Shown: piece after piece, positions 53,587 through 63,841 of the stretch
Position numbering within the stretch: position 1 is the first letter of the stretch
Layout: every line of letters begins with the position of its first letter
NCBI GenBank assembly: GCA_022495995.1
Contig: JAFEMH010002512.1
Location: forward strand, 124,001 to 188,000
Direction: 5' to 3'
Source of the DNA: Adenophora triphylla var. japonica
Taxonomy: Eukaryota > Streptophyta > Magnoliopsida > Asterales > Campanulaceae
Length of the DNA: 64,000 nucleotides
Notes under the pieces: model-generated
Database searches by the model: none
The model's input: only the letters and a program-made list of their open reading frames with translations
Told to the model about the DNA's origin: nothing
Made by a program: the position numbers and the translations under genes

Positions 53587-53632
53587 CTACGGTGACCTGA
53601 GACTCATATCTTAAATGGTAAGGGTTACGTAG
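53587..53632 (+). other. CTACG...CGTAG hairpin block D1
   Basis: GAA-CTACGG ... TTACGTAG-GCAAC lies 72 bp upstream of the Gag-fragment ATG (53704). It shares the GGTGACCTGAG interior with C1 (GGAGACCTGAG). Confidence 0.65.
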
Positions 53633-53703
53633 GCAACTTCAGCCCGGTCAAACTCAAAATTGTGGAGGTCAAATATTTTCTCAAGGATGCCTTAAGATTA
53701 ATT

Positions 53704-54312
53704 ATGAATCTAATTCAACTCATTGGCTTGACTCCGCCATATGTTCTTACAGAATTCCACATCATGTCTCTGGAGAAAAGCATTGAAGCCCTCAAAGAAG
53801 TCTCAAACATGAGGTTGGGAGTGATCAACCTCCTCAAAGACATGCATGAAATTGAGCAGCACCATTTGTCTTACATTCAGGAATACTTGAGAAGAGTTCC
53901 TCCCCCTATTCAATTCCGGGGTCCCTATCATCCACATGCTTATGGTTCCCCTTATGGTCCTACACATCAGAATTTCTCATTCAGGATGCCTGCTGTGGCT
54001 ACCAACCAACTAAAGGCATCAATACCCGAGAAGAAGATCAACAAGGAACATTTTGATGATTTAGGAATGCCTGTGGGTGAGTTCTTCGACATTTTGATGG
54101 GAAAGAACTTGATCAAGCCGCTCGAGAACTACAAGCCTATTAACCCAAGGGAAGACTTAGATACATCCAAGTTTTGCAGATACCACAAGTACGCTGGGCA
54201 TACCACTGACAAATGTGTGCAACTGAAACGCTCAATTCAAAGATTAATCAACCAAGGGAAGACCCAAGGCCTCATTGATGAAGGAACCCTCACCCTTCGA
54301 GGGAAGATTTAG
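53704..54312 (+). CDS. D Gag C-terminal fragment (about 203 codons)
   Basis: There is an ATG at 53704 and a second in frame at 53764, which starts MSLEKSIEALKEVSN, a possible coiled coil. The frame has no stop to 54312. Residues LGMPVGEFFDIL, PLENYKPINP and TSKFCRYHKYAGHTTDKC (C-x2-H-x4-H-x4-C) line up with the C Gag end (FGMPLNDIF, PLENFQPRNP, TSKFCAFHQAHGHLTDNC). The Gag core that assembles particles is absent. It may bind RNA or other Gag, or simply be a remnant. Confidence 0.75.
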   Translation: MNLIQLIGLTPPYVLTEFHIMSLEKSIEALKEVSNMRLGVINLLKDMHEIEQHHLSYIQEYLRRVPPPIQFRGPYHPHAYGSPYGPTHQNFSFRMPAVATNQLKASIPEKKINKEHFDDLGMPVGEFFDILMGKNLIKPLENYKPINPREDLDTSKFCRYHKYAGHTTDKCVQLKRSIQRLINQGKTQGLIDEGTLTLRGKI

Positions 54313-57186
54313 ATTCATTCAGTCTTGTAGGTTCTAGTGCGTCTTTTACGTCCATTTTGGGCATTGGTATGTAATGTCCACTTTAGATTAGTTACTTCAA
54401 TAATAAAAAAGGTCTTTCTTTCTTTTCTCTCTAGACTTGAGACATAATCTCGCATTACTTTCAAGAAGATTGTTTTATTTATAATTATCAATTGGTTGCT
54501 AATCTCACTGATAAACTCACCGGCTAATAAAGTAAACAATGAATGAATGCTTTGATTGGAGTAAACAACTCACCGTCCCTTCCTTATATACACCATCTCT
54601 ATACATCCCTCTCTCATACACTCTTCCCATACTCCACCATATACTTTCCATACACTATCGCCAGACCCTCTCCTTGTACACTCCCCCTATGCTCCCTCGA
54701 GCCTACACTTCCCCAAATACACTCTCCCCACTTGACCTCCTTTCCATATGGTCAAGACAAGCACAAAGACCGTTGTTGCTCATCATCAGAAAATAGCTGC
54801 TCACGCCACTGCAATTTAAAGAAGATGCAACTTGGGGCTCACCAACCCCCCAATCTCGCGTCTCCTCTGATTTTCCATTTTGATCGATAAGCTTTCATTG
54901 AATATGCTCACATATCTTTCTCATGGTCCGAATACATTCTGCCTTACTTAATAAGTCGGTTAAATGAGTTTGCATTTATTTTAAATACTCTTTTGAGAAT
55001 GCCATCCAGTAGCGATTGAAGCTTAAACCTCTCACCATAGGAAGCCATAACCTTATCCTCACTAAATAATACCCTTTCATTTCAAGATCGACAAGTTTTG
55101 AGACCCTAAGGAAGAAGCCCATACTAAGGGCTCCCTCGACTCACAAAGGAAGTAATCACCTCCAAGCTCAAGAAAGGCGGAATGCAAAAGAAACTCATAC
55201 AAGAGGCTCCCTCGAAGGGACCACCTCCAAACCCAAGAGGGAAAAGGTAAAACCATCCTAAGGCATACACTAGGGGCTATCGCGAGCAAACGAATCCGAA
55301 GGCTTTTCTCGATAAGAAGGTGTTAAAAAAAAAAAAAAAAATCACCCCGAAGTGAACCTCCCATCTCAAAAGTTGTGAAAACGAGACATCGAGTGAAGGT
55401 CCTATCGTGATCAAGTTACTTGCTTAAATCACAACAAACTCGCGAGAAGAAGCAACAAAAATTTCCTCTTGGACAAATCCCGTAAACCAATTCCAAAGTC
55501 CATTCTCTCACTTTTAGAGGATTCCATCACCACCCTTGACCTTATCAAAATCAAAGTTAACCTCACTCTTAGAGGTTCTGAAGAAGCAACAACAAGAAAA
55601 TCCCTTCACCTTAGAAATCCCAAACACTCAGCTAAAGGCCCAGCCGACCTCTCACTTTAAGAGGTCATGTTAATCATCACCTAATGATCGATCGCAATCC
55701 AAAGCCCAGCTACAACCGCTACCGGATGGCATTCTCAAAAGATTATTTAAAAGAAATGCATATTCAGATTTCTGAGTCACTTGTTATCCTACGTGAGCAT
55801 ATTACATATTCTCTCAAAAGTTTGGGAACTCGTCCTATTCTTGAAATTCGTTCATTCGACTCCTCAAACACTGTCTGCAAAAGTCTCACTGGGGCTTTGC
55901 ATCCGTGCCTCTCAGCGGCACTCCGGTAAAAGCAAGGAGACACGCGCCAGGGACTACTCCCCTCGGCTTGCGAGAACAAAGGAACAAAGAATCTTCACTT
56001 GAAGGAATGAAAAATCTTTGGGTTATAATCAGTCAATTCCCACCTTTTCTTCCACCCCAATCTTTTTTCTATTTTTCATTCTTTCCCATGAAGAAGATCA
56101 ATGCAGCGGCAGCCCACACCACAATTACCACCAAACAGCCCAGAGCAGCAAGCAACAACGGAACATCCTTCTCCCTCCAAAAGTCAAGCCAGATTTCCAA
56201 CTTCTAATCAAAGCAGTCATTATTTGTTTACTTATATAATTGGAATTTGATAAACCAATCAGTGAGGTCCATTCACGAGCAATCAAGATATAATTCTGAA
56301 TAAAATAATTCTTCAAATGTCTCGACAAGTCTTCTTTTTCTACATCATAGGAAAATAGAGCCAAACACTGTCTTTCTGTCTGCAGGGGCTTCCATACACT
56401 TTTCCACACCTTGTGATGCTTATACTCTCCCAAAAGAGTCAGACCCAAAAAGCGAGAGTGTCATACACGAATTCGAGATCCATTCTTCGAAAAATGTGCC
56501 CCTGCACATATACGTTTCCGATTCTCGTCCAGCGACTGATTGACCTTTGTTCGAAACGAGGGGTCGCCCCCGTGGCCACAAGATGACTCTGTCTGCAATA
56601 GGGATGCATTGAATATCTCCAAGCTGGGGCTTTTGTTAAGCTGTTCTCTCAGACTCTCTTCAGGTTTGCTCTGCATCATCAACTGGGGCTTCGCCATTCC
56701 CTTCGTGTTTGCTTTGCATCATCAACTGGGGCTTCGCCATTCATCATCAACTGGGACTTCTCCAAGGTCACTTCATCAAACATTGGGGCTCCCCTCAACA
56801 AAAATGGGTCGACTATGTGCTCTAACAAAAATCGGAGCTCCAATGAAATCATATCTAGCATGAAGGGCATCCCTTGTCATCAAGATCAGCATGTGGCAAA
56901 CTCTTTGGGTTAGTTAGAAACATGATTAATCATAAGGCCTCTTTATCAAATAAACATGCTTTCAAAATACTGTCCTCCTTGGTACCTTGTTTACAAAAAT
57001 CACTCTTTGGTCTCCACAAATTTTCAAACTCTTCAAATCTATCAAAAACGTATCTCTGTGACTCTCAAGATGACTCGGCCCTTATCTCTGGACATCAAAC
57101 TTACCTAATCCCACCTTCTATCATCGACTCTTACTCGGCCTCGCCTAGTTTAAACCAATAATCTTTCTGCTCAAACTGCCTTGTTT
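54313..57186 (+). other. D internal region, no recognised gene
   Basis: These 2.9 kb hold CT-rich spans (54580-54730), an A-run (55325-55341) and short local repeats such as CATCATCAACTGGGGCTTCG (56675-56750). Small ORFs on both strands, the largest a 107-codon frame on minus at 56125-56448, match nothing I know. Captured host sequence is possible but not shown. Confidence 0.5.
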
Positions 57187-58020
57187 AGACTTACCGCAAA
57201 TGTAAAACCCTAGCCTCAAACCTAGGTGACAAATACCTCTCTAAACCCTAGCCTCATGTCTAGGTGACAAATACCTCTCTAAACCCTAGCCTCATGTCTA
57301 GGTGACAAATGCCTCTTTCTAAACCCTAGCCTCATGTCTAGGTGACAAATATCTCTCTAAACCCTAGCCTCAAGCCTAGGTGACAAATACCTCTCTAAAC
57401 CCTAGCCTCATGTCTAGGTGACAAATACCTCTCTAAACCCTAGCCTTAAGCCTAGGTGACAAATGCCTCATTCTAAACCCTAGCCTCAAGCCTAGGTAAC
57501 AGAAATCTTTCTAAACCCTAGCCCTAAGCCTAGGTAACAAAAATCTTTCTAAACCCTAGCCTCAAGCAAGCCCAGGTGACAAATACCTCTCTAAACCCCA
57601 GCCTCATGTCTAGGTGATAAATACCTCTCTAAACCCTAGCCTTAAGCCTAGGTGACAAATGCCTCTTTCTAAACCCTAGCCTCATGTCTAGGTGACAAAT
57701 ACCTCTCTAAACCCTAGCCTTAAGCCTAGGTGACAAATGCCTCTTTCTAAACCCTAGCCTCATGTCTAGGTGACAAATACCTCTCTAAACCCTAGCCTTA
57801 AGCTTAGGTGACAAATGCCTCTTTCTAAACCCTAGCCTCATGTCTAGGTGACAAATACCTCTCTAAACCCTAGCCTTAAGCCTAGGTGACAAATGCCTCT
57901 TTCTAAACCCTAGCCTCAAGCCTAGGTGACAAATACCTTTCTAAACCCTAGCCTCATGTCTAGGTGACAAATGCCTCTCTAAAACCCTAGCCTTAAGCCT
58001 AGGAGACAAGACTCCTCTCT
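57187..58020 (+). repeat. 37-40-bp minisatellite with telo-box motif, about 21 units
   Basis: Each unit has CTAAACCCTAGCC, then a Leu-type spacer, then CTAGGTGACAAATACCTC. AAACCCTAG contains the plant telo-box core AAACCCTA, and CCTAG...CTAGG gives weak hairpin arms. The array is inside an LTR element and is not a telomere. Confidence 0.92.
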
Positions 58021-58154
58021 AAGCCTTAGCAATGATTATCCCAATCTTTTAATCGCTTGGTTCTTCGGCTCGGGAAGCCATAATAATCCCAATCAATTCA
58101 CACAACTATTCTTCATCAGTAAACAGTAGCCTAAGTCCTTTGGCAGCTACAGTT

Positions 58155-58985
58155 TCCCGCATCTCAAAGGGTCCGTCCCGCATGTTCAGAGGTCTATCCT
58201 CCATTTCAAGGGTCCGTCCCGCATCTTCAAAGGGTCCGTCCCGCATTTCAGAGGTCTATCCTCCATTTCAAGGGTCCGTCCCGCATCTTCAAAGAGGTCC
58301 GTCCTCCATTTGAAGAGGTCCGTCCTCCATTTCAAGGGTCCGTCCCGCATCTCAAAGGGTCCGTCCCGCATCTCAAAGGGTCCGTCCCGCATCTTCAAGG
58401 AGGTCCGTCCTCCATTTCAAGAGGTCCGTCCTCCATTTCAAGGGTCCGTCCCGCATCTCAAAGGGTCCGTCCCGCATCTTCAAGGGTCCGTCCCGCATCT
58501 CAAAGGGTCCGTCCCGCATCTCAAAGGGTCCGTCCCGCATGTTCAGAGGTCTATCCTCCATTTCAAGGGTCCGTCCCGCATCTTCAAAGAGGTCCGTCCT
58601 CCGTTTCAAGGGTCCGTCCCGCATCTCAAAGGGTCCGTCCCGCATCTTCAAAGGGTCCGTCCCGCATTTCAGAGGTCTATCCTCCGTTTCAAGGGTCCGT
58701 CTCGCACCTTCAAAAGGTCCATCCCGCGTTTCAAGAGGTCCGTCCTCCATTTCAAGGGTCCGTCCCGCATCTCAAAGGGTCCGTCCCGCATGTTCAGAGG
58801 TCTATCCTCCATTTCAAGGGTCCGTCCCGCATCTCAAAAGGTCCGTCCCGCATCTTCAAAGGGTCCGTCCCGCATTTCAGAGGTCTATCCTCCGTTTCAA
58901 GGGTCTGTCTCGCACCTTCAAAGGGTCCATCCCGCATTTCAGAAGTCCGTCCTGCATTTTAAAGGGTCCGCCCCGCACCTCCTTT
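58155..58985 (+). repeat. 20-21-bp minisatellite, about 40 units
   Basis: Units of GGGTCCGTCCCGCATCTC type, mixed with a second form GGTCTATCCTCCATTTCAA, in an irregular order. Open frames on both strands come from the short period. Confidence 0.92.
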
Positions 58986-59029
58986 GAGTCCGTCCCACAC
59001 ATCTCCCCACACACTTTCTCTCAGTATAC

Positions 59030-59515
59030 GAATCAAGACTATACTTGAAGTTCCTTTCCACACATTTTCACACGGAGAAATCAAGACTACACTTGATTTG
59101 TTCCATCACACACAATTTTCAAGGGGAAAGTCAAGACTATACTTGAAGTTCCTTTCCACACATTTTCACACAGAGAAATCAAGACTACACTTGATTTGTT
59201 CCATCACACACAATTTTCAAGGGGAAAAGTCAAGACTATACTTGAAGTTCCTTTCCACACATATCTTCACACGGAGAAATCAAGACTACACTTGATTTGT
59301 TCCATCACACACAATTTTCAAGGGGAAAATCAAGACTATACTTGAATTTCCTTTCCACACATTATCTCACAACATATCTTCACACGGAGAAATCAAGACT
59401 ACACTTGATTTGTTCCATCACACACAATTTTCAAGGGGAAAATCAAGACTATACTTGAATTTCCTTTCCACACACAACATATTTTCCCACGGAGAAGGCA
59501 AGACTATACTTGATT
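59030..59515 (+). repeat. About 98-bp minisatellite with TCAAG-N6-CTTGA hairpins
   Basis: Ten hairpin units lie near 59033, 59081, 59130, 59178, 59229, 59279, 59328, 59393, 59442 and 59499. The loops alternate strictly between ACTATA and ACTACA over most of the array. The motif is related to the LTR hairpins downstream of the TATA box. Confidence 0.9.
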
Positions 59516-59600
59516 CTCCTTTCCGTACATCTCTCAATATTATTCGAATCGCCCTTAGATTCGATCCCCAAAGCCTTGCCACAAATCGCATCTTTGGCTT
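59516..59600 (+). repeat. LTR-end-like segment inside D
   Basis: TTCGAATC...AGATTCGATCC...AAAGCCTTGCCA resembles the LTR stretch at 50750-50790 (TTCGAATC, AGATTCAATCC, AAAGCCTTGCCA). With the previous array it suggests LTR transcript sequence was copied into the 3' internal region. Confidence 0.55.
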
Positions 59601-59651
59601 GAGACGCTGCACGTCCGCCACTCTCGGGTACTAAACGCCCACTTTTTCGAA

Positions 59652-59686
59652 CTACGACTTGGCTTGATTCCTCTTGGGATACGTAG
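59652..59686 (+). other. CTACG...CGTAG hairpin block D2
   Basis: GAA-CTACG, interior GACTTGGCTTGATTCC with inner stem ATTCC/GGGAT, then CGTAG-GTAGCC. It matches C2 in sequence and in its place 180-215 bp before the 3' LTR. Confidence 0.7.
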
Positions 59687-59850
59687 GTAGCCCGACGTGG
59701 GTCCAGCCGCTCGACCTACCTGGTCATCCTTTTGCGACTCAGCTCGAGTCCAAACCTCACATCCGCAAGAACATTTTCTTACCTCCTGAAATCCCTTTTT
59801 TCAGGACGGATCCTATTTTTTTCGTCGACCCCACTTGTCTTACAAGAAGC

Positions 59851-59866
59851 GTCGCCGAGGGGCTAC
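59851..59866 (+). other. Polypurine tract of D
   Basis: GTCGCCGAGGGGCTAC directly before the 3' LTR, identical to the tract of C. Confidence 0.8.
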
Positions 59867-61313
59867 TGTTAGTACCCGGTCCGAAAAAAGGGACTGAAGT
59901 GCAATTCGGGAAAATCTGGGACTAAAATGGCATTTGGAAGCTTTTGGACCAAATCGGAATTTATGGAAAATTCATGGACTAAACGGGAAATATGGAAATT
60001 TTGGACGAATTTGATATATAAAAATTCCTGGGATTAAATGAAAAATAAAATTCCAAAGAGCGAAGTGCAAAAGAAGTCATTTCAGTGGCCAAAGTGGACT
60101 TGGAAATAGCGGAGACGAAACGAATATTTATTAGATACAAACAAAGGCCAATGCTTTGCTGAAGTGGCCGAGCTTTGGGGCCAAGGCAATGAAAGGATGG
60201 CCGGCCAGATGGGCCAGCTGGGGCCAAGGCAGGGCCATTTGGGCCAAGCTCATAAAATTAAACACTTGGTCGATCGACCATTGTCCACTGCCGCCAGATT
60301 CTTCCTTTTTGTGCCGATCGAACCTTATTTTTAAGGCCGATCGACCCTTTCAGTTTTCCCACATCACTTTCGTAACCGTTCCTCCCCAATTCCTTTCACT
60401 ATATAAACCCCACTCCGCCTCACACTTTAAACACAGAATTATTCTACGGAAAACTCAAGACAAAACTTGAGGTTTCCTCCATAGAAAACTTGAGACTAAA
60501 CTCGAGTTTTCTAAGTCTAAATATTTTCTCAACACACAATTCACTCGGAAGAAACGAGACTACACTTGATTTGCCCGCAGTTCTTCCTACTCTCTTCGAA
60601 TCTTCATAGATTCAATCCAAAAGCCTTGCCATCATTAGGTAAGTCTTCTGTTTATTTTTCCGTCTTTATTATCGTCTTTATTATTATGCTAGATTTATTA
60701 TTTGCATGCTTAGTATTTTAATTACTTTATTTCTTGCTTATGTCATATATGCTAGATTTAGGGTTGTTTTAATATATTTAAATATGCAATAGCCGAGGAT
60801 GATCTAGGGTTTCGCCAAGAAACCCAATGGATCTAGGAACTATTTCTTTCCTTCCACCTTAGTTATAATTATCCCATGATCAACAATCCCCCAAGGATGA
60901 ACGTTGATTAGTGCACCTTCCGAGGGCCTAACTCAAAGGTTCTAGGGTGTGATCATCAATTAATTCTTTCTCTCCCCTCCTCCTTATGCATGATCCCGTT
61001 TCTTCTATCTATTCCTGTAAACACCGCACACAACCAACACCCCACATGCTAGAAAGACCGATCCGTCGGGCAATAGGAGTGATAGCGTTTCTTCTTCTGT
61101 TGTAACTTGACCCCCGAACCCAATTACATGTTTAGCCTTTTTTCAAAGCTTTGGGCTATATCAAAGTGGCGTGGCGACTCTCAAAATTAAACTAATATTT
61201 TAATATGGTTTAAATCGAGTGTCACTAAATGAATATCCTATTTCGATCCGACTTTATATAATTATTTATTTCAAACTTCCGAATGCGCGTTGCATCGGGA
61301 CGGGGTATTCACA
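59867..61313 (+). repeat. 3' LTR of element D
   Basis: A 1,447-bp LTR from TGTTAGTACCC to GGTATTCACA, nearly identical to the 5' LTR (differences include one inserted C near 60892). Confidence 0.95.
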
Positions 61314-61318
61314 ACAGC
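61314..61318. repeat. TSD ACAGC, right copy (element D)
   Basis: One base differs from 50018-50022; the B4 pol frame resumes here. Confidence 0.75.
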
Positions 61319-63772
61319 ATGATATCCCTTATCACAAATTTGACTAAGGCTAATCAAATTGTGCTTGAGACCCTCTACTTTAGACACATTAGTGAAAATA
61401 ATGTCTTTAGTAACAAGGTTCCCTTATCCATTGACTTTGGCTTGAGAGTTATCACCAAAAGTTACATTTGGACCATTTTTAGGGACATAATGTTGCAACC
61501 ACTCCTTGTTGAAGGTCATGTGTCTGCTGCATCCACTGTCCAAGTACCATATTCCTTTCCTAGGTTCCTACAAAACAGAAAAATAAATTTATGGTACCCT
61601 TTTATTCTTTTGGGTCCAAACGATTAGAATTTCTTTGGTACCCTAGCTTTGTTCATTGCCCTCTTTCCAAAATACTAGTTTAGGACATTATAATATCCCA
61701 TGATCTGCAGCATATAGGGTGTAGGAACAATAGGTTAGGATTGGTTAAAGAACTGGTTGGGAGAAAAGAATTGGTTTTGGGAACTGTTTGAGTGAGATGA
61801 TCTAGGGGAGGTATTTTGACTGGCATGATTTCTTCCATTTGAGTATGGCCAGTTGGGTCTTTGTTCTTTTCCAAATGTAATTGCCTTTATTGCCTTTATT
61901 TGCTTGTTTCTCTTTGCCTTTGGATTGACTTGGGCTAGTTATATGAGTTTCATCAGTGTGAGTGGAGCTAACTTGAATTGTCTCATCATTGTGACTGGAG
62001 CTAGCTTCATCTATCTTTCCCTTTTTCTTTAAGTCTTCCTTGGTTTGAATGGGATAGACATTTTCTTGGGCTTTGACATAGTTCATGCTTTCAAGAACCA
62101 TTTTGCCAATATCTCTTTCATCAGTGAGAGAGGTATAGGTTTTCATAGTTGGATTATTGTCTCCAATTCCTGATTTGTCACTTGGGTGTCTTAGGTTGTA
62201 GCTAAATAGAGACAAGGCTTCTCCTGATTTGTTCCAGGATTCAATCTTCTTTCTAAGATATTCATTTTCCTTTTCAAGGTTGGTGTTTGTTTGGTTGGCT
62301 TCCAGTAGTTTAGAGTTCTTAGCTGTTAGCTCTTCATTAGCCTTTTCAAGCATAAGGTTTTGAACTTTCAGTCCTTGGTTGGCTCTTTCAAGGATTTCAA
62401 TGGTTTTACTTTGGGATAGGTTATCAGTGAGCAATAAAGCAAAGCTAGTTTGATGTCTTTTTATTTGAATTAAAAGAGTACTAACTAATTGTTTAATTCT
62501 TCATTATTTAAAGAGTTAAACTGAGGTACCTATTTTAGTTCTTCAGCAACAGCTAAGGCTTCAAGGTCTTCTTCATTGTCTGAATCTTCATCATCTCCTG
62601 CCATTAGGCATACCATTGCTTCTTCTCCTTCACTTTTAGAATCACTGAAATCAAATTCCTCATCACTGAACTTAGATGAGTCAGCAATCAATACTTGCTC
62701 TTTGTTCTTCTCGTTCTTCTTCTTTGTTCAGTTGTAGCAGCTACATCTTGAACTGTAAATGATCTCCTTGGAGTATGAGAATTTCTTAGCTGTCTGATTG
62801 TCCTTGGGTTTCCTTGGTTTAGGGCAATCAGATGAGTAATGACCAAGCTTCTTACAGTTGAAGCATTCAACTTTCTTTTTAAGACTTTCTTGTTCAGAAG
62901 TGGATGGGCTATAACTTTTCTCAAAGGACTTCTTCTGTGCTCTCAGGATTTCTGACAGCCATGGATATGACACTTGAAAGGTCTCCTTGAGATAGGTTGT
63001 TTGAGGGTAGGTTTATTTTCTGAAGGGTATTAAGAACCATGGAATCAATGTCTTGTTGGGTGGTGGGTTTGTGAGTGGTTTCTTGGGCAGCTAAGGCAAG
63101 GGTTTGTGAAATGGAAGGAACTGGTTGAAGTTTTATCATTCCTTCTAGTTCATAAGCTTCAAGCTTTCCAAAATATTGTTCAACAGTCATGGTTTTCCAT
63201 TCTGAACCTTCTCTTATTGGTAGTGCATATTCTTGAGGAAGGTTGGAATATATTTTGAGACATAGATCTTGGTTCTCAAAAGTTTTTCCATGATCAGCAA
63301 TGGATCTGACCAGATCTTCAAACCTTGGTTTTGCAGCACTTACTTTTTCACCAGGGTAGAAATTAAAATTGTCAAGTTGTCTAAGAAGGTTGTACAAGTT
63401 TTGGGTTCTAACACTGGTGTGTTTCTGGAATTTGGTATGGATGAGTTCCCATGCAGCCTTTGCAGTTGGCTCTTTGGCAATTTCTTGTGCTAGGAAGTCA
63501 TTTACACACTTTTGGAGTATGTTAATGACTTTCAGATTAGCACTGACTAGTTGTCTTTCTGAATCAGTCTAGAATTCTGGAGATTTTACTATATTGGGCC
63601 CACCATTTGAATCTACAGAGACAGGGTATGTGACTTCATTTTCAAGGGCATACCAGTTCCAGATGCTGTTAGCATCAAGGTAGGTTTTAATTTTTGATGC
63701 ATACATTTCAAAGGATCCACAGTCATCAATGTGTGGAATGTCTTTCTCATTATTTCTCCTTGGTTGAGGCAT
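61314..63772 (-). pseudogene. gag: Copia B4 gag and start of pol
   Basis: The ATG at 63772 opens MPQPRRNNEKDIPHIDDC. The Gag core, CCHC knuckle (CFNCKKLGHYSSDCPKPRKP, near 62860) and coiled coil (about 62430-62250) are present. Breaks are: a stop near 63570, a short in-frame deletion in YEKVAL (63225), a stop after 62921, a frameshift near 62727, a frameshift at 62500 and another around 61880. The stop-rich gag-protease junction (61700-61568) matches B2. Protease (LDSGCSRHMTFNKEW, near 61540) begins pol, which D interrupts at 61313. Confidence 0.9.
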
Positions 63773-63827
63773 GGTGGGTTGGTAATTGATCCTTCACAAG
63801 TTGTTAGACTTTTGTGTGTGAAGACAA

Positions 63828-63839
63828 GCTCTGATACCA
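63828..63839 (-). other. PBS of B4
   Basis: Minus-strand TGGTATCAGAGC, two bases before the LTR at 63842. Confidence 0.9.
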
Positions 63840-63841
63840 AT

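Larger units (their letters stand above)
50023..61313 (+). mobile_element. Element D: young non-autonomous Tat-like LTR element
   Basis: The 11.3-kb element has LTRs of 1,446 and 1,447 bp that differ at about 8-9 positions (about 99.4% identity by hand), so it is the youngest insertion here. The internal region has only one credible ORF, a Gag C-terminal fragment; protease, RT, RNase H and integrase are absent. Five tandem arrays make up about 3.1 kb. Polypurine tract, hairpin blocks and Gag residues tie it to element C. Plant elements with LTRs plus a GAG only have been described as TR-GAG. Confidence 0.92.

Noticed and set aside
57187..58020. Interstitial telomere array
   Set aside because: Units are 37-40 bp and contain the telomere-like word only once each; they lie inside an LTR element with intact borders.
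58155..58985. CRISPR-like array
   Set aside because: Units have no unique spacers, and this is plant nuclear DNA.
58186..58987. ORFs of 225, 169 and 125 codons over the 20-21-bp array
   Set aside because: Same artefact of tandem repeats; reading frames on both strands at once.
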